NCBI GenBank assembly: GCA_003151975.1
Contig: PLZD01000032.1
Span: 1 to 64,000, forward strand
Direction: 5' to 3'
Source: Elusimicrobiota bacterium
GTDB lineage: Bacteria; Elusimicrobiota; Elusimicrobia; UBA1565; UBA9628
Length of the DNA stretch: 64,000 bases
The position numbers were made by a program, and so were the translations under genes. Below the pieces are notes generated by a model. The model worked only from the letters and a program-made list of their open reading frames with translations, had not been told where the DNA came from and did no database searches. Positions 15,094 to 22,855 of the stretch are shown one piece after another. Within the stretch, counting starts at the first letter, position 1. Every line of letters starts with the position of its first letter.

Positions 15094-16383
15094 CTAGCGG
15101 ACTAGCTTGCCCGCGTCGATCATGCCCAGGCCCTGCTCCTCGGCCGAGAGCCCTTCGACGGACTTAGCGGCCTTCTGGAGCTGAGCCAGCACGCCGTCGG
15201 GACCATCGAGGCCCCGGTAGCCCTGGGAGACCACGAGAGCGGCCAAGCCCGTGACGTGGGGCGCCGCCATCGAGGTTCCGGAGAGCGTCGCGTAGTCCCC
15301 GCCAAGCATCGACGAGTAGACCGAGACGCCGGGCGCGATGAACTTGACCTGCGGCCCGCGGCTCGAGAAAGAAGCGATCTTGTCGTTCCAGTCGCTTGCG
15401 GCCACCGCGATGGTCTCGGGATAAGCGCCGGGATAACCCACCGCCCCGCCCGAATTGCCCGCCGCCGCGACGACCACGAGGCCGCGCGCCTTGGCGTAGC
15501 GCAGAGCGCGCTGCATCGTGTCGCTCGGATTGGCCGAGCCCAAGCTCATGTTGGCGACCTGCATGCCGTGGTCGGCCGCCCAGACGATGCCCTTGATGAC
15601 GTCGCTCAAAGAGCCCGAGCCGTCCGCGTCGAGAACCTTGACCGCGTAGAGGCGCGCCTTGGGAGCGACGCCCATGAGATGCTCGGGGTCGTTGGCCGCG
15701 ATCGTGCCGGCCACATGAGTGCCGTGGCCGTTGTCGTCCTGATAGCTGCCGTCGGCCTCGGAGTCGGTGATGGCGTTGTAGCCGCCGTCCACCTTGCCCT
15801 GCAGCGACTTGTGGCGCAGGTCGATGCCCGTGTCGATGATGGCCACGCGCACCTTCTCGCCCTGGGTGTAGTCCCAGGCCGAAGGAGCCTTGACGCGCGT
15901 GATGCCCCAAGGATAGGCGCTATGAATGGAAGCGGGATGAACCGCCGAGCCGGAAGCCTTGAAGCTCTGGAGCCCGAGGGCGCCCAGCGCGGCGCCGTTA
16001 TTAATGAAGGGCGCTTCGCCGAGAGTCGCGGGGGCGTTCTCGATCCATTTCGCGGTGAAGTCTTCCTCAACGGAGGCGACGCTGGGGTCGTCCTGCGCCG
16101 TGACCGAGGCTCCGGCGCTGCCGCCGGCGTCAAAGGCGCCGAAAACGGCGGCGGCCTTGGGCGTGGCGGGAACGTCGGCGACGACCGCGATGAACTTCTT
16201 CTCTTGGTCGTTGCTCTCGATCGTGGAAACTGCGGTACCCTTGATCCCCGACAATACCTTCGCGCGAGCGGCCGCGGGCGTGCCGGCCTTGAAGGTGATG
16301 ATGACTCGTTTGGTGTTCGCCGACCACGAAGAACCCGCGGTCAGCGCGATCAGCGCGATCCAGAGCGCTAGGACTTTTTTCAT
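15094..16383 (-). CDS. Secreted subtilisin-like serine protease (S8), paralogue 1
   Basis: The 429-aa protein from ATG 16383 has a signal peptide (1-21), an inhibitor-I9-like propeptide (about 24-112) and an S8 catalytic domain (about 157-425). The triad is Asp184 (IIDTGID), His220 (NGHGTHVAG) and Ser371 (GTSMAAPH), with oxyanion Asn310 (AAAGNSGG). GGGGGGAG lies 8 bp before the ATG. A paralogue with the same plan is upstream at 16725-17912. It is expected to be exported, mature itself by removing the propeptide and act outside the cytoplasm. An open frame upstream to 16449 is judged untranslated. Confidence 0.95.
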   Translation of the reverse strand: MKKVLALWIALIALTAGSSWSANTKRVIITFKAGTPAAARAKVLSGIKGTAVSTIESNDQEKKFIAVVADVPATPKAAAVFGAFDAGGSAGASVTAQDDPSVASVEEDFTAKWIENAPATLGEAPFINNGAALGALGLQSFKASGSAVHPASIHSAYPWGITRVKAPSAWDYTQGEKVRVAIIDTGIDLRHKSLQGKVDGGYNAITDSEADGSYQDDNGHGTHVAGTIAANDPEHLMGVAPKARLYAVKVLDADGSGSLSDVIKGIVWAADHGMQVANMSLGSANPSDTMQRALRYAKARGLVVVAAAGNSGGAVGYPGAYPETIAVAASDWNDKIASFSSRGPQVKFIAPGVSVYSSMLGGDYATLSGTSMAAPHVTGLAALVVSQGYRGLDGPDGVLAQLQKAAKSVEGLSAEEQGLGMIDAGKLVR

Positions 16384-16404
16384 GTTGCAGTCTCCCCCCA
16401 GTTC

Positions 16405-16426
16405 GGCCCGGAGAGGGGTCCGGGCC
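16405..16426. other. Stem-loop in the leader of the subtilisin gene
   Basis: An 8-bp stem, GGCCCGGA with TCCGGGCC, lies 22-43 bp before the protease start. Read on the plus strand it is followed by TTTTGCCGTTCTTTT and looks like a terminator for a transcript antisense to the protease gene; read on the minus strand it is a leader hairpin just before the ribosome-binding site. Confidence 0.5.
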
Positions 16427-16561
16427 TTTTGCCGTTCTTTTACCGGCAACTACATTTTGGACGAAAGTCCCAGTTTCGCCATGAGTCAATGGGCCCAGAC
16501 GCGTCTAGGTCCAAGGACCTATGAGGTAGGCCCTTAGGGTACACCGCTTCTGGGCCTAATG

Positions 16562-16696
16562 GGTTCGCGGGCGCAGCGAGCGAACCGCCCGCCGCAGGCG
16601 CAGCGATCTGGTTCGTTGCTCTAAAGCATCAGACCAGCGCAATGGAAGAAATTAAGCGTGTAATTCCGCTCGCCGTTGCTTTAGAGCAACGAACCA
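16562..16696. repeat. Palindromic intergenic element between the two subtilisin genes
   Basis: Two nested structures are visible. A 7-bp hairpin GGTTCGC/GCGAACC spans 16562-16586. A perfect 19-bp inverted repeat has arms at 16609-16627 and 16678-16696 separated by 50 bp, and each arm ends in a small palindrome (GCTCTAAAGC / GCTTTAGAGC). No open frame or transposase motif is inside. It may be a REP/MITE-like element, or the 3' structure of the upstream protease mRNA. The stretch 16384-16724 holds no gene. Confidence 0.6.
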
Positions 16697-16724
16697 ACGG
16701 AGCGACGCGCAAGAGCCGCGGACT

Positions 16725-17912
16725 CTAGCGAACTAAGACCGCGGCGTCGATCATGCCGCGGCCTTGCTCGGACGCGCTGAGGCCGATGGGCTTGGCGGCG
16801 CGCGTCAGGGCGGCGCGCACGGCGTCGATGCCGCGGTGCCCGCGCGCGACGGCCAGAGCGGCCAGGCCGGTCACGTGAGGGGTGGCCATCGAGGTGCCGT
16901 CGAAGTACTCGTAGCCGCCGCCGGGGACCGACGACTTCACGTCCACGCCGGGGGCGATGAACTCCACCTTATCGCCGCGGCTGGAGAAAGAGGCGATCTT
17001 GTCGTGCTCGTCGGAGGCCGAGACCGCGATGACGTCGGCATAGCCGCCGGGATACTCGACCTTCTTGCCGTTATTGCCGGCAGCGGCCACGAAGACCACG
17101 CCGTGCGAGGTCGCGTAATTGATCGCCAGGTGCATGAAGACGATGCCGATCGGCGAGCCGAGGCTCATGTTGGCCACCTGAATGTTGTTGTTGGCGGTCC
17201 ACAAAATCCCCTTGATGACCGAAGTGAGGTTGGCCCCGCCGTCCTTGTCGAGGACCTTCACGGCGACCAGCTTCGCCTTGGGCGCGACGCCGACGACGCC
17301 CTTGCCGTCCCAGAGCGCCGCGATCGTGCCGGACACGTGCGTTCCGTGGTGGTTATCGTCCATGCAGGACTTGCTCGCGTCGAAGGCGTTGTAGCAGCCG
17401 ACGACTTGGCCGCGCAGATCCGGGTGATTGGCGTCGATGCCGGTGTCGAGCACCGCCACGCGCACGCCCTCTCCCTGCGTCGTGGCCCAAGCCGCCGGAG
17501 CGTTGACGCGCGCGATGCCCCACGGCACCTCGGCGGGAAGAACGCCCGGCGGCAGCGCCGACGCGGAGACGACCGAGGTATTATGGAAGACGGGCGCCTT
17601 CAGCGCCCCGAAGGCGGGCTCGACGTCCTGCAGCCAGTTCACGTAAACGTCTTCTTCCACCTGAGTCACGCCGGGTTCGGTGAGTATTTTCTGCTCCATG
17701 ATCGAGAAAGGCTGGACCGGGACCTCCGCGACCACGGCGCCGAACTCGTCGAGGCTGTCGACTTGGGTCGCCCCCAAGGACTTGAGGACGTTGACGCGAT
17801 CGGAGATGCGAGCGCGCGGATCAAAACCGATGATGTAGCGTTTGGTTTGGGACGCGGCTCCGACGGGGAGAGCGGCGGCCAGCGCGAGGATGAGGATGAC
17901 GATGGACTTCAT
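16725..17912 (-). CDS. Secreted subtilisin-like serine protease (S8), paralogue 2
   Basis: The 395-aa product has a signal peptide (1-20), an I9-like propeptide (about 23-92) and an S8 domain with Asp156 (VLDTGID), His189 (HHGTHVSG), Asn280 and Ser341 (GTSMATPH). A Cys pair at 173 and 183 may form a disulphide bond. The ATG at 17912 is preferred to a GTG at 17918 because GGAGG lies 8 bp before the ATG but only 2 bp before the GTG. The layout and many catalytic-domain segments match paralogue 1, which points to tandem duplication. Confidence 0.95.
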   Translation of the reverse strand: MKSIVILILALAAALPVGAASQTKRYIIGFDPRARISDRVNVLKSLGATQVDSLDEFGAVVAEVPVQPFSIMEQKILTEPGVTQVEEDVYVNWLQDVEPAFGALKAPVFHNTSVVSASALPPGVLPAEVPWGIARVNAPAAWATTQGEGVRVAVLDTGIDANHPDLRGQVVGCYNAFDASKSCMDDNHHGTHVSGTIAALWDGKGVVGVAPKAKLVAVKVLDKDGGANLTSVIKGILWTANNNIQVANMSLGSPIGIVFMHLAINYATSHGVVFVAAAGNNGKKVEYPGGYADVIAVSASDEHDKIASFSSRGDKVEFIAPGVDVKSSVPGGGYEYFDGTSMATPHVTGLAALAVARGHRGIDAVRAALTRAAKPIGLSASEQGRGMIDAAVLVR

Positions 17913-17941
17913 GAGCACGACCTCCGTCCCAGGAGGCCGAT

Positions 17942-17989
17942 ATTATAGCACGGGACCGGACCGAAGGGCCCAAACTTTTTGTGGGCCCA
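17942..17989. promoter_or_regulatory. Promoter of subtilisin 2 with paired GGGCCC palindromes
   Basis: On the minus strand TATAAT (17947-17942) is followed by a leader with GGAGG. At the -35 position there is no TTGACA; instead AGGGCCCA (17965-17972) lies there, and a second palindrome TGGGCCCA lies at 17982-17989. Together they also form a 7-bp inverted repeat around a T-rich loop. They may be operators for one regulator. Confidence 0.55.
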
Positions 17990-18036
17990 TTCCGGCCTCG
18001 CGCTAGGCCTTTCGGTAACTCTCACGCAGAAAGGTG

Positions 18037-18065
18037 TTGACGAAAAATGGTTCGGGGGTTATACT
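18037..18065 (+). promoter_or_regulatory. Promoter of the small basic protein gene
   Basis: TTGACG (18037-18042), a 17-bp spacer and TATACT (18060-18065). The start would be near 18072, 20 nt before the ATG at 18092. This promoter is the main reason to accept the short gene. Confidence 0.75.
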
Positions 18066-18091
18066 CAAAACAAGACGCAAGAGAGACTCCA

Positions 18092-18283
18092 ATGAAAAAG
18101 CAATCGCCGAAGAAAACCGAGACGCGCGTGAAGTCGGGAGGCCGCCGCAGAGGCGGAGACGACAATCCCATGGAGTTCGACCGGGGCTGGCAGGAACTTG
18201 AGCAGCAGCACGACAGGCTCAAGACCGACTGGGCGGGCTTAGCCGCGATGCTCGGCGTCAACTCGAAAAAAGCGGGCTTCTAG
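18092..18283 (+). CDS. Small basic protein of unknown function
   Basis: The 63-aa product begins MKKQSPKKTETRVKSGG. Its N-terminal half is rich in Lys and Arg and its C-terminal half is a predicted helix with DRGWQELEQQHDRL and GLAAMLGVNSKKAGF. No signal peptide, Cys or known motif is visible. It could bind nucleic acid. The start is chosen for its distance from the promoter; an in-frame upstream ATG at 18047 would lie before the -10 box. Confidence 0.6.
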   Translation: MKKQSPKKTETRVKSGGRRRGGDDNPMEFDRGWQELEQQHDRLKTDWAGLAAMLGVNSKKAGF

Positions 18284-18312
18284 CAGTTCGCGGCAGGCGC
18301 TCGCGCCGCGCA

Positions 18313-18334
18313 GCGGGCCCCATCTGGGGCCCGC
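18313..18334. terminator. Hairpin between convergent genes
   Basis: A perfect 9-bp stem, GCGGGCCCC with GGGGCCCGC and loop ATCT, lies between the stop of the small gene (18283) and the stop of the nuclease gene (18341). Neither side has a T tract, so it may be a bidirectional, less efficient terminator. Confidence 0.6.
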
Positions 18335-18340
18335 GAAGCC

Positions 18341-19597
18341 CTAATCCTCGTCGATTTCCTTTTTCCGCTTGAACCGCACCGTCTTTTCTTTCACCCTCTT
18401 GGCGTAGCGGCTCACCGCGTCCTCCGCGAGTTTGAGCAGGGCCTCGGGCCACTCCTTCCTCTTATAGCCGTCCAGCAGGCGCTTGGCGTCGAGGTGCGAG
18501 ACTTCCTTCCAAAGCGGGCTCGCGCGCAGCTCGCGCTCGAGAGCTTCCAACGCCTCGGGCGAGCTGGTCTTGGTCGGGAAATGGTATTCGTCCTTCTCGG
18601 TGATCGAGACTTCGCCTTCCAGGCCCGCAACCGCGCTGACCCCGTGCTGTTCGGCGTAGCGAATCAAGGAATCGCGCAAGGCGTCCTCGTCCCGCTCGAT
18701 CTCGCGCAGCTTGTCGCGCAGTTCCTTGCGCTTGGATTCCGCGGCCGACATTTGGTCGACGAGCCTAACGCCGTCGTCCTTCTTGAGCGCCTCGAACGAC
18801 ATGCTCGCCACTTTCTCGCCATGCGCGAAGAGCGGGCAGAGGTCGCGATACTCGCACCAATCGCAGAGCGCCGTCTTGTGCGGCGCGAACTCATGATCCT
18901 GCTTGATCGTCCGGATGAGCGCCGCGATCTCCCCCTCGAGCGCGGCAAGCTGCTCGGGCGTGCGCGTGGATACGAGCGATTTGCCGTGCCGGACGTAATG
19001 CCAAATCAAGCGAACGGCCTTCGTGTCGGGCCAGTCGCGGCGCACGGCCAGGTCGTAGATCGCCAGCTGCCAGTCGGAATCGGCGTCGGACTGCGGCGGC
19101 AAGGTCTTTCCCGTCTTATAATCGTGGATCTCGAAGGCGCCGTCCTTGCCGAGCGCGAGGCGGTCGACGAAGCCCTCGATGCGGTACGGGGCGCCGTCCA
19201 CCATGAGCTCAAAGCCCACGCGCTTTTCGACGGCCACGGTGCGGTTCTCGTCGAACGGCTTGTGCCCGTCGTAGTAAATCTTGACGCACTCGCGGCCGAG
19301 CTCCTTCCAATCCTCGGGAGCGTAGCTGCGGTCCTTGATCTCGATGTCGGGAGACCAGCCCGCCGACCACTCGTCCTCGAACGCGCGGAGGATTTCCTCG
19401 AGCGGCGGCAGCTTGCCGTGGCCGATCTGCTCGTAGAGCTTCTCGAAGGCCGTGTGGACGCAGGTGCCTAAGAACGCCTCGACCGTTTGCGTGCCGCGCT
19501 TGATCTTCTCAACGTAGCGGTACCGGTAGCGTCGCGGGCAGTCCTGGTAGGTGTTGAGCTTCGACGGAGAGAACTTCGTCGAGCTGTCCGATTCCAT
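18341..19597 (-). CDS. RecB-like PD-(D/E)XK nuclease with Fe-S cluster cysteines
   Basis: The 418-aa protein resembles the AddB/RecB/Cas4 nuclease domain (PDDEXK_1). Motifs are FSPSKLNTYQDCPRRYRYRY at the N-terminus, GTCVHTAFE, GFVDR (Asp145), HDYKTGK (Asp159, Lys161) and WQLAIY (Gln177). C20 with C245, C248 and C254 (LCDWCEYRDLC) match the four-Cys pattern of a [4Fe-4S] cluster. The C-terminal 150 residues are helical and charged. It lacks a helicase domain and no partner helicase is adjacent, and there is no CRISPR array. It is the last gene of the long minus-strand run. DNA repair is the likely role. Confidence 0.88.
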   Translation of the reverse strand: MESDSSTKFSPSKLNTYQDCPRRYRYRYVEKIKRGTQTVEAFLGTCVHTAFEKLYEQIGHGKLPPLEEILRAFEDEWSAGWSPDIEIKDRSYAPEDWKELGRECVKIYYDGHKPFDENRTVAVEKRVGFELMVDGAPYRIEGFVDRLALGKDGAFEIHDYKTGKTLPPQSDADSDWQLAIYDLAVRRDWPDTKAVRLIWHYVRHGKSLVSTRTPEQLAALEGEIAALIRTIKQDHEFAPHKTALCDWCEYRDLCPLFAHGEKVASMSFEALKKDDGVRLVDQMSAAESKRKELRDKLREIERDEDALRDSLIRYAEQHGVSAVAGLEGEVSITEKDEYHFPTKTSSPEALEALERELRASPLWKEVSHLDAKRLLDGYKRKEWPEALLKLAEDAVSRYAKRVKEKTVRFKRKKEIDED

Positions 19598-19604
19598 GTC
19601 GGTT

Positions 19605-20795
19605 CTAGAGCACTTCCAGAAGCGCGAACTGCAGGTACTCGGTCTCGGGCATCGCGAGCAGGATGGGGTGATCGGCGCCCTGGCCGCGCAGCGCGAGCAG
19701 GCGCGTGGGCTTCTGCGCCGCAGCCTGCGCGATTTTGAGCATCTGCACGAAGATCTCGCGCGTGACGTGCTGGGTGCACGTCGAGCTCACGAGCAGGCCG
19801 CCTTTGGGCAGCGCGCGCAGGGCCCAGGTGTTGAGCTTCGCGTATTGCTTAAGCGCGCGGGGCAGGTGCTTCTTGGCCGGCACCAGGCTCGGCGGATCGA
19901 GCAGGATCATGTCGGGCTTCAAGGGCTGCTTGCCCTCCGAGAAGGACCGCAGCGCGTCCTCGGCGTCGTCTTCCTCGAAGGCGACTTCGACTCCATTGAG
20001 CTCGGCGTTTTCTTTTGCGAGAGCGATCGCGGGACCGGAACTGTCGACGGCGAGCACGGCCTTTGCGCCGAACTTCGCCGCGTTGATCGCAAACGCCCCC
20101 GTGTAGCAGTAAAGATCGAGCACGGCGCGATCCTTGAAGTAAGGCCGCAGGAACGCGCGGTTCTCGGCTTGGTCGAAATAGAAGCCGGTCTTCTGGCCCT
20201 CGGTCAACGGGGTCTTGAACCTAAGACCTCCTTCGGAGACCTGAACGTATTCTGGAACGGACCCGCACAAAGTGCGGGTCTCGGCGGGTAGGCCCTCGAG
20301 CGTGCGCGCGCGATGATCGTTCTTGAGATAGATGCCCTGAGGCTTGAGCAGCTCCTCGAGCGCTCCCTGGATCATCGGCAAGCGCGCTTCCATGCCGGCG
20401 GAGAGCACCTGAAGCACGAGCACGCTGCCGTAGCGGTCGACGACCAAGCCGGGCAGGCCGTCGGACTCGCCGAAGCAGAGCCGGTACGACGTCTCGCCGG
20501 GCCGCACCTTCTCGCGGTAAGCGATCGCGGCGGCCAGGCGCTTATAAAAGAACGCCTGGTCGACCTCGACGGCTTCAAAAGCCAGCATCCGGCAGGCGAT
20601 CAAGCTGTTGGGATGGTAGAGCGCGGTGCCGACCGGGCGGCCGTTGGACGCGACGACTTGCACGACGTCGCCGGCCTTGGCCTTCGGGGCCTGCGCGATT
20701 TCGTTTGAGAATACCCAAAGATGCCCGCCCATGATCCGCTTGTCTTGGCCGGGCTTGAGCTTGACGACCAACGCGACTTCAGCTTCTTGATTCAA
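19605..20795 (-). CDS. RlmI-like rRNA (cytosine-C5) methyltransferase family protein
   Basis: From TTG 20795 the 396-aa product has an N-terminal PUA domain (VVKLKPGQDKRIMGGHLWVFSNEI), the linker FGESDGLPGLVVDRYG, and a class I methyltransferase domain with FYFDQAENRAFL, VLDLYCYTGAF and LLDPPSLVP. The family methylates cytosine in 23S rRNA; the exact base cannot be told. The TTG is chosen because GGAG lies 7-8 bp upstream and the protein then begins just before the PUA domain; this gives a 17-bp overlap with the upstream SAM hydrolase gene. A longer frame to 20933 is out of register with the family. Confidence 0.88.
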   Translation of the reverse strand: MNQEAEVALVVKLKPGQDKRIMGGHLWVFSNEIAQAPKAKAGDVVQVVASNGRPVGTALYHPNSLIACRMLAFEAVEVDQAFFYKRLAAAIAYREKVRPGETSYRLCFGESDGLPGLVVDRYGSVLVLQVLSAGMEARLPMIQGALEELLKPQGIYLKNDHRARTLEGLPAETRTLCGSVPEYVQVSEGGLRFKTPLTEGQKTGFYFDQAENRAFLRPYFKDRAVLDLYCYTGAFAINAAKFGAKAVLAVDSSGPAIALAKENAELNGVEVAFEEDDAEDALRSFSEGKQPLKPDMILLDPPSLVPAKKHLPRALKQYAKLNTWALRALPKGGLLVSSTCTQHVTREIFVQMLKIAQAAAQKPTRLLALRGQGADHPILLAMPETEYLQFALLEVL

Positions 20796-21543
20796 CTTTG
20801 TCTCCGGCCGACGCCTTAAAGTGGTCCTTAAAATTACCGTCGCGCACGGCGAGCTCGACGTAGCCCGACGAGCCGATGATGGCCATGACCTCGCCCGAGT
20901 CCTTGCCGGCGTAGGTCGTGCAGATCTTTCCAAGATCGCTGGCGCCGAACACGATGTCGGCGTCCTTGCCGACCTCCTCGCGCGGGATGTTGGTGACCGC
21001 GTTGCCGAAGCGGTCGAAGTTCAGGATCTCTCCCGAGACGGCGCCGCCGGCCTTTTTGACCTGCGGGAACTCGATCTCCCAGGCCGGTTTGCATTTGGGG
21101 CCGAGAAACGCGGGCGCCTTGCCCTTGGCCAAGTGGCCGGCCACCGGCGCGAAAATGTCGCGGCCGTGGAACGTGTGGCTGACCTTCTCGAGGAAGAGCT
21201 TCGCGTTGCTGACTTCGCGCATCTCGAGGACGGGCTCGCCGATCCAGCTCAGCACGCCGTTGTCGGGGCCGAGGAATTGGTGCTTGGCCGTGCGCGCCCA
21301 GAGGATCTTGCGCGCCGAGCCGACGCCGGGATCGACGACGACGACGAAGAGCGAGCCCTTCGGGAAATACGGCACGCTGACGCGCAAATGAAACGCGCCC
21401 GTGCGCACGTCCTGGGGCGGCACCGCGTGGCAGAGGTCGACGATCTGAGCTTTGGGCGCAATGGAGAGCATCACGCCCTTCATGATCCCGACAAACGGGT
21501 CATGAAAGCCGAAGTCCGTCAGCAAGACGATTGGGCCGGTCAA
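20779..21543 (-). CDS. SAM hydroxide adenosyltransferase (DUF62, SAM hydrolase)
   Basis: The 254-aa product starts MTGPIVLLTDFGFHDPF with KGV shortly after, and later has VVVDPGVGS, FLGPDNGVL, HTFHGRDIFAPVAGHL and NFDRFGNAVTNI. These are the marks of the DUF62/duf-62 family, relatives of fluorinases and chlorinases that convert SAM and water to adenosine and methionine. The TTG start overlaps the purB stop (TTGA) and has GGAGG 9 bp upstream, so translation is coupled to purB. The pairing with a purine gene fits recovery of adenosine. Confidence 0.9.
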   Translation of the reverse strand: MTGPIVLLTDFGFHDPFVGIMKGVMLSIAPKAQIVDLCHAVPPQDVRTGAFHLRVSVPYFPKGSLFVVVVDPGVGSARKILWARTAKHQFLGPDNGVLSWIGEPVLEMREVSNAKLFLEKVSHTFHGRDIFAPVAGHLAKGKAPAFLGPKCKPAWEIEFPQVKKAGGAVSGEILNFDRFGNAVTNIPREEVGKDADIVFGASDLGKICTTYAGKDSGEVMAIIGSSGYVELAVRDGNFKDHFKASAGDKVESRS

Positions 21544-22853
21544 TTGAGGACACCTCCGCGGCGAAGGATTTCCTTCACCGATTCTTTGTAGCTGTTGAGG
21601 TCGAAGCACGCGGCCAGGTCCTTCTTCGAGAGCCGCTTGGTGACCGCCGCATCCGATTCAAGCACTTTCAGGAAGGGCTCGCGCGTCTTAAAGGTCTTCA
21701 TCGCGTTCTTCTGGACGAGCTCGTAGGCCGGCAGGCGTTCCATCCCCGCGTCGATGAGCTTGAGCATGACCTTCTGCGAAAAGACGAGGCCGAGCGAGGA
21801 CTCGAGGTTGTGCTTCATGTTCTGCGGGTAGACCTGCAGGCTCTCGAGGATGCCCTTCATCCGCGCGAGCATGAAGTCGAGCGCGATGCAGGCGTCGGGC
21901 AGGATGATGCGCTCCACCGACGAATGGCTGATGTCGCGCTCGTGCCAGAGCACGATGTTCTCGACGGCGGCCGTCTCGTAGGAGCGGATCAGGCGCGAGA
22001 GGCCGGTGAGGTTCTCGCAGAGCACGGGATTGCGCTTGTGCGGCATCGCGGAGCTGCCCTTCTGGCCTTCCGCGAAAGGCTCCTCGAGCTCGAGCGCCTC
22101 GGTCTTCTGAAGGTGGCGGATCTCGACGGCCCAGCGCTCGATCATGGCCGCGCTCAGCACGAGCGCGTGGAAGAACTCGGCGTGGCGGTCGCGCGGGATG
22201 ACTTGGGTCGAGACGGGCTCGGGCTTCAACCCGAGCTTCAGGCAGACCTCGTTCTCCACCGAGGGCCCGACGTGCGTGTACGCGCCGACGGCGCCAGAGA
22301 TCTTGCCGTAGGAAATCGAGTCCTTGACGCGCTTGAGGCGCTCGAGGTTGCGCAGGGCCTCGGCGTGCCAGCCCGCGAGCTTGACGCCGAAGGTGATGGG
22401 CTCGGCGTGCACGCCGTGCGTGCGGCCGGCCATCCAGGTCAGCTCGTGCTTCTTCGAGAGCGCCTTGACGCGGGCCGCGACTTCCTCGACGCCCTTGATC
22501 AGGAGCGCGGCGGCGTCGCGCATCTGGACAGCCAGAGCCGAGTCGAGCACGTCGGAGGAGGTCATGCCGTAGTGCAGGTAGCGGCCGATCGTGGGAGCGG
22601 TGGGCGCGACCGTCGCGGCGATGGCCGAGAGCATGCCGATGACCTCGTGCTGGGCCACGGCTTCCTTGAGTCTCGCCTCGTCGGAGAGCGACTTCGACAG
22701 CGCCGCGTGCAGCGTCTTGAGTTCGGCGGCCGGAATCCGCTTATCCTCGGAGAGCACCTCGAGAAAAGCCTCCTCGACGCGCAGCATGACGCGCATGCGG
22801 TTCTCGTCGGACCAAATCTTGCCCATCTGGGCGCGGGTGTAGCGTTCAATCAC
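21540..22853 (-). CDS. purB: Adenylosuccinate lyase
   Basis: The 437-aa protein shows the fumarase/aspartase superfamily signature GSSAMPHKRNP, the HYGMTSSDVLDSAL segment and the AGRTHGVHAEPITFG segment with the catalytic His. PurB acts twice in purine synthesis, splitting fumarate from SAICAR and from adenylosuccinate. The GTG at 22853 is chosen because AGGAG lies 7 bp upstream and the protein then starts MIERYTRAQMGKIW as in the family; the frame extends upstream into pyrE but that part is a shadow. The gap to pyrE is 2 bp. Confidence 0.96.
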   Translation of the reverse strand: MIERYTRAQMGKIWSDENRMRVMLRVEEAFLEVLSEDKRIPAAELKTLHAALSKSLSDEARLKEAVAQHEVIGMLSAIAATVAPTAPTIGRYLHYGMTSSDVLDSALAVQMRDAAALLIKGVEEVAARVKALSKKHELTWMAGRTHGVHAEPITFGVKLAGWHAEALRNLERLKRVKDSISYGKISGAVGAYTHVGPSVENEVCLKLGLKPEPVSTQVIPRDRHAEFFHALVLSAAMIERWAVEIRHLQKTEALELEEPFAEGQKGSSAMPHKRNPVLCENLTGLSRLIRSYETAAVENIVLWHERDISHSSVERIILPDACIALDFMLARMKGILESLQVYPQNMKHNLESSLGLVFSQKVMLKLIDAGMERLPAYELVQKNAMKTFKTREPFLKVLESDAAVTKRLSKKDLAACFDLNSYKESVKEILRRGGVLN

Positions 22854-22855
22854 GA

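Noticed and set aside
15256-16371. Plus-strand open frame of 371 codons over subtilisin 1
   Set aside because: Antisense to a protease with an intact triad; composition typical of a reverse-strand shadow.
16384-16560. c-di-GMP-type riboswitch in the subtilisin 1 upstream region
   Set aside because: Several short hairpins exist, but the conserved internal-loop bases of the GEMM families are not recognisable.
18341-19597. Cas4 of a CRISPR system
   Set aside because: The four Cys and nuclease motifs fit Cas4 as well as RecB/AddB domains, but no repeat array or other cas gene is in the window.
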